DNA from: Arcicella aquatica
GTDB taxonomy: Bacteria > Bacteroidota > Bacteroidia > Cytophagales > Spirosomataceae
Direction: 5' to 3'
DNA: 64,000 nt
Assembly (NCBI RefSeq): GCF_034928825.1
Contig: NZ_JAYFUL010000020.1
Span: 1-64,000, forward strand
The notes beneath the pieces are model-generated. The model saw only the letters and a program-made list of their open reading frames with translations, had not been told where the DNA came from and made no database searches. The position numbers were made by a program, and so were the translations under genes. Of the stretch, positions 25,490 to 34,700 are shown one piece after another; the first letter of the stretch is position 1, and every line of letters starts with the position of its first letter.

Positions 25490-25855
25490 AGTTATTTTTA
25501 TTTAGTGTTTAATAATAATTGCCACTTTTCGCAGGCTCGCTAAATAGTGCATTATTGAATACAATACAATAATAAAAAAATCAACTCAACAAACTACAAA
25601 AGACCATTGGCATAGTCCTAAAAACAGGTATTTATACCCGTCGTTTTCATCAAATCAGGTATAAATATCCGTTTTAAGAAAGAAGTATTTCTCATCTTTT
25701 CTCCTCCTTTATTTAATATCAATTTTGCATATCACTTTTAATGAAGTGGAGTTCAGTTACCACTTGAATAAACGGGTCTGTCTGTAGGGGCATTTACTAC
25801 AGGGGCGAATTCTGAAAAGCCTTACGAGTAGGAACAATTTCAATCTTTTTTCACT
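25490..25855. other. Divergent spacer between the kinase operon and the pixA-like genes
   Basis: 366 bp. It carries two copies of a CAGGTATTTATACCCG-like site, 31 bp apart (described separately), and a small GTAGGGGC/ACAGGGGC direct repeat near 25784-25804. No additional ORF is convincing. Confidence 0.5.
25625..25671. promoter_or_regulatory. Pair of GGTATTTATACC-like sites (candidate regulator binding sites)
   Basis: CAGGTATTTATACCCG (25625-25640) and CAGGTATAAATATCCG (25656-25671) are near-palindromic and start exactly 31 bp apart, about three helical turns. They lie in the divergent spacer between the two-component operon and the PixA-like genes. A third related copy, GTATTTATACC, is at 20627. 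Their symmetry and spacing suit a dimeric regulator such as the LuxR-type protein encoded at 22758. No binding data; the regulator assignment is inference. Confidence 0.45.
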
Positions 25856-26386
25856 ATGGCTAAGAATAAAATTATCAACGTCAATATCATTATTGACACA
25901 ACTCGACTAATGAGAGATTTTAAGAGTCCGAGCAAAGACCAAAATAATCCGACTGGCATCGGTCATAACTACCAATACATGGTGGTATCAGAAGGAACAA
26001 ATATCAATGGACAAGGTACTGGCGACCTTAGCTTCACTGCTGTTCAGGGAGATGTAGTTCGTTTTTATGCAGTGTCTGAATACAATAACTATGACAACCC
26101 AGTTATTTTATACAATTTGTTCAAATTTGGGGGTGTTGATGTTTTCAATAATCCAAATTTTGAATTGCAGCAGTTTTCGAATGTAAGCACTGTGGCGCCA
26201 AAAACTTTTAATCCATTAACATTACAGAGTGGTGTTACACAAAATTTTTGGTTTGCACAAAACACTGTGAACCAAAAAGGAACAGAAAACTATGGGCTAC
26301 GCTTTGCCTTGTATAATTATGATGATTCTAATAATTTAATCCTTTATGGTTATTTCGCTTGGGATCCTACCATCATAGCGAAATAG
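25856..26386 (+). CDS. PixA/AidA-family inclusion body protein
   Basis: 176 residues without signal peptide. Family-typical segments in order: INVNIIIDTTRLMRDF; PSKDQNNPTGIGHNYQYMVV; GQGTGDLSFTAVQGDVVRFY; YDNPVILYNLF; KTFNPL; QNFWFAQNTVNQKGTENYGL; and the C-terminal LYGYFAWDPTI. The family includes PixA, which forms crystalline inclusions in Xenorhabdus, and AidA of Burkholderia/Ralstonia, a quorum-sensing-regulated protein of unknown biochemistry. Likely cytoplasmic. It is first of two tandem paralogs, facing a LuxR-type two-component operon across a spacer with repeated sites, which suggests regulated high expression. Confidence 0.88.
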   Translation: MAKNKIINVNIIIDTTRLMRDFKSPSKDQNNPTGIGHNYQYMVVSEGTNINGQGTGDLSFTAVQGDVVRFYAVSEYNNYDNPVILYNLFKFGGVDVFNNPNFELQQFSNVSTVAPKTFNPLTLQSGVTQNFWFAQNTVNQKGTENYGLRFALYNYDDSNNLILYGYFAWDPTIIAK

Positions 26387-26407
26387 CATTTGATGTTACT
26401 TCACTTT

Positions 26408-26442
26408 TCGAAGCAATTTATTCCTAGAATAGGTTGCTTCGA
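26408..26442 (+). other. Hairpin between the two pixA-like genes
   Basis: TCGAAGCAA (26408-26416) and TTGCTTCGA (26434-26442) pair perfectly, and inside them TATTC/GAATA pairs around CTA. The following bases (TATTTCATTTT) are only moderately T-rich. It may partially terminate or stabilise the upstream message so that the first paralog is made in excess. Confidence 0.55.
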
Positions 26443-26489
26443 TATTTCATTTTACAATAATATATCCGTTTTATCTCCAATCATATATC

Positions 26490-26999
26490 ATGAATACAAT
26501 TGTAAACATCAATATTATAGTATTCACAGAGCAATTGATAAAAGATTATCCAGAGCCAAGCCAAGACCCATCAAATCCAACTCAGGTAGCTAACTCTTGT
26601 GTTTATGTTGTAAAATTCGGGCAACAAAATAAAAAAATCACAGGATTTGTAGGAGAGCATCTCAATATTAATGCATCAAAAGATTTGCAGATCAATTTCT
26701 TTATGTCATCAGAGACCTCTAATTACGATACTCCTGTTATTCTTTATGAAATGAATTTACAGAAGTCTATTGAACATAATCCTCTTCAGCTAAAAATGTT
26801 TCCAAAAGTTAAAACAATTGCCCCTAAAAGCTTCAATCCGCTTGTTTGTGAGACTATTGAGAAAGATTTTTGGTTTTACACTGGATTTTTCAATAAACAT
26901 AATAAAAGTGAATATGGCCTTAGATTTTCTGTTTATAGTGACGAGAATCTAAATATCTTGGGGTATTTCCAGTTTAATTTATCCTTATCGATAGGCTGA
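26490..26999 (+). CDS. Second, diverged PixA/AidA-family protein
   Basis: 169 residues. It keeps the family frame of the upstream gene: VNINIIVFTEQLIKDYPEPS, DPSNPTQVANSCVYVV, SNYDTPVILYEM, KTIAPKSFNPL, KDFWFYTGFFNKHNKSEYGL and LGYFQFN. It lacks the GQGTGDL loop and ends without the WDPT motif, so it is a diverged paralog. The 103-bp gap contains a hairpin, and co-expression with the first copy is likely. The two may co-assemble or one may modulate the other's aggregation (inference). Confidence 0.8.
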   Translation: MNTIVNINIIVFTEQLIKDYPEPSQDPSNPTQVANSCVYVVKFGQQNKKITGFVGEHLNINASKDLQINFFMSSETSNYDTPVILYEMNLQKSIEHNPLQLKMFPKVKTIAPKSFNPLVCETIEKDFWFYTGFFNKHNKSEYGLRFSVYSDENLNILGYFQFNLSLSIG

Positions 27000-27002
27000 T
27001 AC

Positions 27003-29411
27003 TTATTTCTCTTTAAAAAGGCTTTTTCCTTTAAAAACCATTCCTATTGAAGCTATTCCTACTAACGTAATTGAATTCAAAGGCATTAATATTGCCGCTA
27101 CAATTGGTGAGAGCGTACCTTGTACAGCAAAAGTTAACCCAACACAATTGTACATTAATGAAAATATATAACTAAAACGTATAAGCTTCAACGCAAATCT
27201 GCTGTATTTCAAAAAGGCTGGGAAGTCTTTCAAATGCTCTGCTGATAAAATCCCATCACTCATTGGGGTAAAATTCAGCGTATCATCCGTTACGGCTATG
27301 CCTATTTCTGCCTGTTTCAAAGCCCCAGCATCATTCAAGCCATCTCCTATCATGATTACTTTTTTGCCTTGGGCTTGTAACTTAAGGATAAAAGATAATT
27401 TTTCATGAGGGCTACACTCAAACCGTAAATGCTCTTTTGAGGTAAACCAACTTTCTAAATGGGTCTTTTCGTGTTGATTATCGCCCGATAATAAATATGT
27501 TTCATAGTTTTCACCAAGGTTTTTTATGGTCTTTTCAATGTCTGCTCTGTAATGATTAGGCAACGCAAAATAGCCTAAGTATTCATCATCAATGGATAAA
27601 TGAGCAACCGAAGCAGAGAATGAATTAAACTCTTTTTCAAGCGATGAATTGACAAAATTACCAGACCCCAACTTTACTAAATGTCCATGATATTTACCTT
27701 CAATTCCTTTGCCTGGGGTTTCTTTAAACCCTTCAATGGCTAGAAATTGTTTTTCATGTGATATTTCTTTTATCTTCTGTGAAATAGGGTGCGAAGAATT
27801 ATGTGCTAAAGAAACCACTAACATTTCTTCAAAAACCGACAGCGGGCGCTTTCCTTGAAAGTGTGGCTTGGCTCCTTCTGACGTTGTGATTGTACCTGTT
27901 TTATCAAAAACGATGGTATCGCAATTAGCCATTGTTTCAATAACATCCACATTCTTTAAATAGAAATGCTGTTTTCCCAATATCCTTAACCCATTGCCCA
28001 GTGCAAAAGGATAACTCAACGACAGTGTGCAGGGACAAGCAATAATTAATATGGCTGAAAAAGCATTCAACATTTTACTGGAATCCTGAAAATACCAATA
28101 AGTAGCCACTGAAAATGCCAGTGTCAACACGCCAAAAGTAAAGTATTTACCTACTAAATTTGAAAACACTTTGATACGGCTTTGTTGCTCTTTCTGAAAC
28201 GTATCATTGTTCCAAAGTTGTGTTAGATAGCTTTGAGATACATCTTTTAGCACTTCCATCTCTATCGTCCCTCCTACTTGTCTGCCTCCAGCAAATAAAA
28301 AATCGCCCAGCTCTTTATTTTCAAGGGCAGCTTCTCCTGTTACAAAGCTATAGTCTATCCTAGCTTCACCTTTATACAACAATGAATCCGCAGGGATTAA
28401 CTCACCGTTTCTTATTAAAATTTTATCTCCTTTTTTTAAAGCACTTACTGAAACAGACTCTTGCACGCCCATCACTAAACGAGTAACCGCCAAAGGGAAA
28501 TAGGATTTATAATCGCGTTCGAAAGACAGAAAATGATATGTTTTTTGTTGGAACCATTTCCCGATTAATAAAAAGAAAATTAAGCCCGTAACAGAATCAA
28601 AATAGCCCGCACCATGATTAAAAACAACTTCGTAGGTTCCTCTGAAAAAAGCGACCAATATGCTTAATAAGATAGGAAAATCGATGTTTACGATACCTTT
28701 GCGAAGGCTTTTGTAGACAGATTCAAAGTAGCTAGAAGCTGAGTAGAATACTACGGGTATTGCCAATACGATGTTTAAATACCCAAAAAGCAATTTATAG
28801 GTATCGTCTTGTAGCCCTAAGTATTCAGGAAAGCTAAAGAGCATAATATTGCCCGCACAAAAACCTGCAAGGCCTAATTGTGTAAGTAATTTTCTATCAT
28901 TAGGCTTTTGTTTTTCCTTCACTACATCATTCAACGACATCAAAGGCTCGTAACCTACTGAACTCAACAATTCGGCTAATTGACGAAAGCTGATACCGTG
29001 TTGGGCTACATTATGATTGAAGGTAACGGCTACTTGTTTCTTTAAAAAATCTACCTGCGAACGCTCAATGCCTTCGTGCAAACGGAATAAGTTTTCAAGT
29101 AAATACAAACATGAACTACAGTGTATGGTAGGAATATAGAAAGTAACCTTTGAAATGCTTTCATTCTGAAAATCTAATAGTGTTTTGGCAATTTCAGGAT
29201 TATCTAAAAAATCAAACCGTGAAATTTGAGGAGTATTACCAGCTTTTTTTTCTATTTCATAATAATTACAAAGGTTGTTCTGGTCTAGAATCTCGTAAAC
29301 TGTCTTGCATCCATCACAACAAAAAAACTTCTCTTCTATATGAATATGGTCGTCGGGGCATTCATTTCCGCAGTGAAAACAAAGTTGAGCTATATCGGTA
29401 GTGGCAATCAT
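27003..29411 (-). CDS. CcoI/FixI-type copper-transporting P1B ATPase
   Basis: 802 residues. The N-terminal Cys-rich domain (CFHCGNECPDDH, FFCCDGCKTVYEIL) is typical of CcoI/FixI. An HMA domain with IHCSSCLYLLENLF (about 95-160) follows, then eight helices. The actuator loop carries TGEA, helix 6 CPCT (IIACPCTLSLSYPFALGNG), the phosphorylation site FDKTGTITTSEG, the HP motif SSHPISQ, and hinge MIGDGLNDAGAL. This class exports Cu(I) for cbb3 cytochrome oxidase assembly. The usual partners ccoS and ccoNOP are not adjacent here. It is divergent from an Fnr-type regulator. Gene name ccoI is likely but the oxidase is not visible. Confidence 0.88.
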   Translation of the reverse strand: MIATTDIAQLCFHCGNECPDDHIHIEEKFFCCDGCKTVYEILDQNNLCNYYEIEKKAGNTPQISRFDFLDNPEIAKTLLDFQNESISKVTFYIPTIHCSSCLYLLENLFRLHEGIERSQVDFLKKQVAVTFNHNVAQHGISFRQLAELLSSVGYEPLMSLNDVVKEKQKPNDRKLLTQLGLAGFCAGNIMLFSFPEYLGLQDDTYKLLFGYLNIVLAIPVVFYSASSYFESVYKSLRKGIVNIDFPILLSILVAFFRGTYEVVFNHGAGYFDSVTGLIFFLLIGKWFQQKTYHFLSFERDYKSYFPLAVTRLVMGVQESVSVSALKKGDKILIRNGELIPADSLLYKGEARIDYSFVTGEAALENKELGDFLFAGGRQVGGTIEMEVLKDVSQSYLTQLWNNDTFQKEQQSRIKVFSNLVGKYFTFGVLTLAFSVATYWYFQDSSKMLNAFSAILIIACPCTLSLSYPFALGNGLRILGKQHFYLKNVDVIETMANCDTIVFDKTGTITTSEGAKPHFQGKRPLSVFEEMLVVSLAHNSSHPISQKIKEISHEKQFLAIEGFKETPGKGIEGKYHGHLVKLGSGNFVNSSLEKEFNSFSASVAHLSIDDEYLGYFALPNHYRADIEKTIKNLGENYETYLLSGDNQHEKTHLESWFTSKEHLRFECSPHEKLSFILKLQAQGKKVIMIGDGLNDAGALKQAEIGIAVTDDTLNFTPMSDGILSAEHLKDFPAFLKYSRFALKLIRFSYIFSLMYNCVGLTFAVQGTLSPIVAAILMPLNSITLVGIASIGMVFKGKSLFKEK

Positions 29412-29603
29412 GTGAGTAGCGTTTATTTTTTGAGCAAGAATCCCAAAAGCTCTGCATCAAAACACAAAATTAATTTTTGACAAATCAAAGTTCATCATTA
29501 AACAATTTGCAAAACATGAGTAAAGCAATTGATAAAACTGATTAAAGTCATTTACAAAAGAGATATAAATAGGGAATTTCGAAGATAATAATCCAGAAAA
29601 TGT

Positions 29604-30296
29604 ATGACTCCCAACTGTAATAATTGCGAATTCAAGAATTCGTCACTTTTCAAAAACTGTTCTCATGATGAATTAAACCATATCAACGATAGCAAATGCT
29701 TCAATACTTATAAAAAAGGACAGGTTATTTTTCATGAGGGGAATCGTCCGTTAGGGCTCTTCTGTGTATTCAATGGAAAAGTAAAAGTAAGCAGGCTAGG
29801 GTCTGATGGCAAAGAACAGGTAATAAGGCTTGTGAAGAAAGGAGACACTTTGGGCTATCGGTCTTTGATTGAAAATACCAAGTATAGTGCTTCTGCTATT
29901 GCCTTGGATGATACACAGGCCTGTTTTATATCTGCTACAGAATTTAACAACCTTATTGATACCAATGTAAAAGTGGCTAGTGACTTAATGAGGATGCTTG
30001 CCAAAGTATTGGGGGATACGCAGGATAAATTGGTACACTTGGCAATGAAACCTGTCAGAGAACGCTTGGCGGAGGCTTTGCTTTTATTAAAAAGCACTTA
30101 TGACGACAAAAAAGCGGAACATTTTTCGATTTCCATTTCCCGCGAAGACCTTTCTTCTATTGTAGGCACGGCTAAAGAAACTGTAATTAGGTTCCTTTCT
30201 GAATTTAAAGAGGAGGGTATCGTAAGCACTCGTGGAAGTGAAATCACTATTCTGAGAGCCGATAAATTATTACAAATAAGCAGTTTATACGATTAA
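29604..30296 (+). CDS. Crp/Fnr-family regulator with N-terminal cysteines (Fnr-like)
   Basis: 230 residues. N-terminal Cys cluster CNNCEFKNSSLFKNC (Cys5, Cys8, Cys19) plus a further Cys near 33 suggests an oxygen-labile Fe-S cluster as in Fnr, though spacing differs from E. coli Fnr. A cNMP-type barrel (about 25-140; GQVIFHEGNRPLGLFCVFNG) and a winged helix-turn-helix (about 165-225; ISREDLSSIVGTAKETVIRF) follow. The recognition helix E-T-V-I-R is of the Crp/Fnr type. Divergent from the CcoI-type ATPase and upstream of a cNMP-only protein and a UspA protein; together they look like a low-oxygen response group. Confidence 0.9.
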   Translation: MTPNCNNCEFKNSSLFKNCSHDELNHINDSKCFNTYKKGQVIFHEGNRPLGLFCVFNGKVKVSRLGSDGKEQVIRLVKKGDTLGYRSLIENTKYSASAIALDDTQACFISATEFNNLIDTNVKVASDLMRMLAKVLGDTQDKLVHLAMKPVRERLAEALLLLKSTYDDKKAEHFSISISREDLSSIVGTAKETVIRFLSEFKEEGIVSTRGSEITILRADKLLQISSLYD

Positions 30297-30369
30297 TTAA
30301 TACACCAGTACATACATTAGATACAATTATTTATAAGCTAGTTCTAGCCTTATTTTATCATTAATTGTA

Positions 30370-30383
30370 TTGATAAAAATCAT
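30370..30383. promoter_or_regulatory. Near-consensus FNR box
   Basis: TTGATAAAAATCAT matches the TTGAT-N4-ATCAA consensus at 9 of 10 fixed positions. It lies 54 bp before the start of the cNMP-binding gene and 74 bp after the Fnr-like gene's stop. It is the best candidate target for the Fnr-like protein encoded at 29604. In an AT-rich genome a chance match cannot be excluded. Confidence 0.5.
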
Positions 30384-30390
30384 TTCAGTG

Positions 30391-30412
30391 AAGTTAGTAA
30401 AAGAGCTAACTT
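30391..30412. promoter_or_regulatory. Dyad AAGTTAG-N8-CTAACTT
   Basis: A perfect 7-bp inverted repeat with an 8-base spacer, 24 bp upstream of the cNMP-binding gene start and just after the FNR-like box. It could be an operator or a leader hairpin. No regulator is assigned. Confidence 0.35.
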
Positions 30413-30436
30413 GGTCACAGATTAACAAACATTTAC

Positions 30437-30802
30437 ATGAATAAAGCAGAGAAAGTAATATTGTCCAGTGGTATTCAACTGAGTTTTAAACAAGGTGACT
30501 ATTTGTACAGAAAAGGACAACACCCCGACTACGTTTTTTATATCAAAGATGGAAGTGTGGAATTAAGAGACGGGTTGAAGGAGGCTGTTGTCCTTAAAAA
30601 CAAAAGGTATTTTTTGGGATTAGAAGAAATGCTTTTAGAAAAAGACCATCCTTACTCAGTAAAAGTACTAGAGCATTCTATCTTTTTGATTTTTGAAAAA
30701 TCTTTAATCGATGCCCTCATCCACGAACATACTGATATTCGTAGGTATTTTATGATGAGTATCTGTAATCAGATAGATGAAAGAAATACTGTTTTTGAAT
30801 AA
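30437..30802 (+). CDS. Stand-alone cyclic-nucleotide-binding-fold protein without DNA-binding domain
   Basis: 121 residues that cover only the jelly-roll effector domain of Crp/Fnr-like proteins (QGDYLYRKGQHPDYVFYIKD, SVELRDG, LGLEEMLLEKDHPYSVKV) with the start of the dimerisation helix. It then stops, so the helix-turn-helix is missing. No frameshift continuation is seen downstream, so it appears to be a genuine short form. It may act as a heterodimer partner or sensor. The Fnr-like box lies upstream, and the UspA gene follows after 100 bp. Confidence 0.75.
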   Translation: MNKAEKVILSSGIQLSFKQGDYLYRKGQHPDYVFYIKDGSVELRDGLKEAVVLKNKRYFLGLEEMLLEKDHPYSVKVLEHSIFLIFEKSLIDALIHEHTDIRRYFMMSICNQIDERNTVFE

Positions 30803-30902
30803 AATTGGCAAGCTGATAAATGTCATTTTTTATTCAAAGTACAGTCATAATTTCCTATTCATTAATAAAGGAACTTTAAAACATAAATTAAATTTCAATT
30901 TT

Positions 30903-31736
30903 ATGAAAACGATCCTTTTCCCTACTGATTTTAGTGATAATGCCAAACATGCAGCACAATATGCAGGTATGCTAGCAAGGTTATTTAATGCAAGAGTAGT
31001 TTTACTGAACATATATAGTATTCCTATTATTTCTGAATACCAATTGCCTTCTGATATTGAGAATTTCATCAATAGAAATAGAAAAGAAGCAGAACAAAAC
31101 CTTGAAAAATTTACCGTAGATTTTATTAAAAAATCAGGGTTAGTTCCTGAAAGGATAACTCAAAAAGTAGAATATGGCTTAGCGACGGATAAAATTGTAA
31201 GTATAGCTAATCAGATTCAAGTAGATTTAATTGTGATGGGGACTAAAGGTGCTAGCAATGTTTTTGAACGTTGGCTAGGCACTCATTCTCAGGAAGTAAT
31301 GAAAACTGCAAATTGCCCTGTTTGGGTTATACCAGCGAATGCTCCAATCAACTATCCTCAGCACTTATTGTATGCAGCAGATTTTCAAGGAGATGAAGTA
31401 GCTGCTATTCAAAAAATATTGACAACTACTCAGCCATTAGGCGCAAAATGTAAGGTTGTTCATATTCATGATTATTTTGAGCCTAATGTAGGATATGCCA
31501 TTCAAGAAATGAAGGGCTTTTTAGAAGATAAGTTTCAAGGTGATAACTTAGAAGTAAAGTGCATCAATCGTGCTGAAATTATTGAAGGACTAGAAACTTA
31601 CATCAAGAATCATAAACCAGATGTAATCGTATTGGCTATCCATGAAAAATCTTTATTAGATAGATTTTTCAATGAAAGTGTAACAAAACATTTTATTCAA
31701 GAAGGTGATTTGCCCCTTTTATTTTTCAAGAAATAG
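30903..31736 (+). CDS. Universal stress protein (UspA) family, tandem-domain
   Basis: 277 residues. The start at 30903 gives the family opening MKTILFPTDFSDNAKHAAQY; an in-frame upstream extension to 30777 is hydrophobic and unlike the family. The first Usp domain (1-145) has the ATP-binding-type motif IVMGTKGASNVFERWLGTHS and NCPVWVIPA. The second domain (about 150-275) is shorter and has lost the glycine motif (VIVLAIHEKSLLDRFF) but ends with LPLLFFKK. Cytoplasmic stress protein, in Bacteroidota often linked to low oxygen. Probably co-regulated with the Fnr-like gene. Confidence 0.92.
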   Translation: MKTILFPTDFSDNAKHAAQYAGMLARLFNARVVLLNIYSIPIISEYQLPSDIENFINRNRKEAEQNLEKFTVDFIKKSGLVPERITQKVEYGLATDKIVSIANQIQVDLIVMGTKGASNVFERWLGTHSQEVMKTANCPVWVIPANAPINYPQHLLYAADFQGDEVAAIQKILTTTQPLGAKCKVVHIHDYFEPNVGYAIQEMKGFLEDKFQGDNLEVKCINRAEIIEGLETYIKNHKPDVIVLAIHEKSLLDRFFNESVTKHFIQEGDLPLLFFKK

Positions 31737-31741
31737 TAAAC

Positions 31742-31769
31742 GAGGGTTATTGTCAGATAAATAACCCTC
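31742..31769. terminator. Terminator hairpin between convergent genes
   Basis: GAGGGTTATT (31742-31751) and AATAACCCTC (31760-31769) form a perfect 10-bp stem between the UspA gene and the convergent hybrid kinase. The plus strand continues AATATTTTAAA. Confidence 0.8.
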
Positions 31770-31785
31770 AATATTTTAAACTCGC

Positions 31786-34700
31786 CTAGTTAGCTACTTG
31801 CGTTCTATTCTCTTTGATTCGTACAGCCCATTTTTCTAATAGCTTCACAAAAGCCTCTAACTGAAACGGTTTACCGATGTAATCATCCATTCCTGCTGCA
31901 TCACAGTCGGCCTGACAATCGTTCATCATATTAGCAGTCATCGCAACAATGACAGGTTGTTTGATAGCCGTATTTTGCCTGATTTTCATTGATGCTTCCA
32001 AACCGTCCATTTCGGGCATTTGTAAATCCATCAAAACGATATCATATTCTTTTTTATCAAATGCCGCTAAAGCTAATAGCCCATTTTCAGCCAAATCGGC
32101 TTCGTATCCCAATTTACTTAATACTTTAAGGGTAAATTTTTGGTTCATCGGATTATCCTCTGCAACCAATATTGATACGGGGAATCGTTCAGCAAAATCA
32201 TTTGCTAATTTTTGAACGACGGGTTGAGTGAATGTTTTATCTGTCAAAGTTCTATTTTCTTTTATTGTTAAATTTGTAAGGATATTTTTATATAATGTAT
32301 GTTGCTTTACAGGTTTTGTAAGTACCGAACAGAATAAATCAGGGTAAGCCTTATGTTGATCATCAGCGATAGAACTAAGCAACATAATGGGTAGTCTTGG
32401 TTTAATGGACTTAATTTTTAACGTTAACTGTATTCCGTCCATTTCAGGCATTTGCATATCTGTAATCACCATGCATATTTCCTCTTCATTCTCAATAAAA
32501 GTTAATGCTTCCGTCCCTGAAGAGGCAATCAGAGGAATCATTTTCCATTGCTCTAACTGCGCTTTCAAAATACTTCTATTCGTTGAATTGTCATCAACTA
32601 CCAGTATTTTTTTATGTTCTAAAAATTCAGCTTTAGGCAGAATAGTACTTACAATTTCAGGTGCTGTACTTTCAGCTACCAGTATTGAAAATGTAAAAGT
32701 AGCTCCTTTGCCAAACTCACTTTCAACACCAAGCGTTCCTCCCATCAAAGACACTAATTTTTCACTTATTACCAATCCTAATCCAGTTCCACCATATCTA
32801 CGGGTTGTTGAAGAATCTACTTGAGAAAATGCTTTAAACAACCTGTCTATTTTATCTGCGGGAATACCTATTCCAGTATCTATTACTTGAAAACCTATTT
32901 CTAAAGGAGCATTCTTTTCATTTTTAATCATAAATACTCTGACAAAAATCTCTCCTCGTTCTGTAAATTTAATAGCATTTCCTATCAAATTCAACAGTAC
33001 TTGCCTTAATCTGAGGCTATCTCCGACTACTTGGTTAGGCACATCTGCTTCTATATGGCAAAGTAAATCTAATTTCAATGAAGCCGCTTTTACGGCAAAA
33101 ACATCAAGAACCTCTTCAGTACAAACACGTATATTAAAGTCTTTCTTTTCAAGCTCCATTTTTCCAGATTCAATCTTAGAAAAATCAAGAATGTCATTAA
33201 TTACCGTTAACAAATCATCTCCACAAGCATGAATCGTTTTAGAATAATTGCGTTGTTCTTCGTCTAGCTGCGTTTCTTCTAACAAAGATGCCACACCAAT
33301 AATACCATTCAATGGCGTACGGATTTCGTGGCTCATTGTTGCCAAGAAAATACTTTTAGCACGATTTGCCTGTTCAGCCTCTTTTCTAGCTTTTCTTTCC
33401 TCAATAGTCGATTGCATCAATTGGGCTGTTCTGAGTTTTACCTCTTTTTCTAGCAATGCTTTTTTTACATTTACCAGCCCTATTCTATAACGATAAAATG
33501 CAAAAGCCCCCCCTATTATGACAAAACCCATCAATACTCTAAACCAATGCGTCATCCAAAAGGGTGGTGTAATAATCAAATCAATGGCTATTCCTTCATT
33601 ATTCCACAAGCCATCATTATTAGATGCTTTTACCCTGAATATATAATGCCCAGGGTCTAAATTAGTGTATGTCGCCCCTCGTTTATTGCCTATATAATTC
33701 CAATCTTTGTCAAAACCATCTAATTTATATGCATATTGGTTTTTTTCTGCCAAAGTATAATTCAATGCAGCGAATTCAAATGAAAACACTGATTGTTTCA
33801 TATCAAGTTCTATTTCCTTCGTCTCATTAATGTGGCTTGTAAGCGGAGATTTATTGCCAATCTCTACAGCCTTATTAAAAATGAAAAAATTAGTAATATA
33901 AATCGGCGGAACAAATGCATTATCTATTACTTTTTGAGGATAGAAAGCATTAAAGCCATTAGAGCCTCCAAAGTATATTTTCCCATCTGGTGTTTTTAAA
34001 GATGAGTGGACTTTAAATTCATTGCCTTGCAAACCATCAGAAATATCATAGTTTTTAAAGACCTTATTCTTACGGTCATACCTTGAAACTCCTTTATTAG
34101 TACTTAACCAATAGAAACCATCATTGTCTTTTACAATCGCTTTGATTGCTTCATTCGACAGACCATCTTTCTCTTTCAATTTGGTAAAAATATTGGTTTT
34201 AGGATTAAAAATATTTAATCCACTTCCAGTCCCAATCCAAATTTTCCCTTGTTCATTTTCTACAATAACGTAAATCAGGTTATTACTCAAGCTATTAGGA
34301 TTTGAAGGGTCTTGTCTGTAATGAACAAATTGTTTGGTATGAATATCAAATTTATCAAGTCCATTTTCAGTCCCAATCCAGATATTTCCTTTTTTGTCCT
34401 CACACAGGGTCGTTACAACATTATCACAAAGTGTTGTATTATCCTTCGGATTATTGAGGTAGTGAGTAAAAGTATTGTTTTTTCTATCATAGAAATTTAG
34501 TCCTCCTCGCCAAGTTCCTAGCCACAGGTTCGCTTGTTTATCTTTGATGATAATATTTACACTTCTAGATGAGATAGAAATAGGGTTATTTTCCTCTGGA
34601 AGATGATGCGTAAATACTCCCGTTTTAGTATTAAATAAATCAAAACCGCCTCTATGATATCCCAAAGCCAATATGTCTTTCTCCACTTCTAACACCGAAA

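Noticed and set aside
26390..26593. 67-residue plus-strand frame overlapping the second pixA-like gene
   Set aside because: It contains the hairpin between the two genes and overlaps the second gene in another frame.
29412..29603. FNR box between the CcoI-like ATPase and the Fnr-like gene
   Set aside because: TTGACAAATCAA and TTGATAAAACTGATTAA resemble half sites, but spacing between halves does not fit TTGAT-N4-ATCAA.
30777..30902. N-terminal extension of the UspA protein
   Set aside because: The extra 42 residues are hydrophobic and unlike the family, and the ATG at 30903 gives the canonical start.
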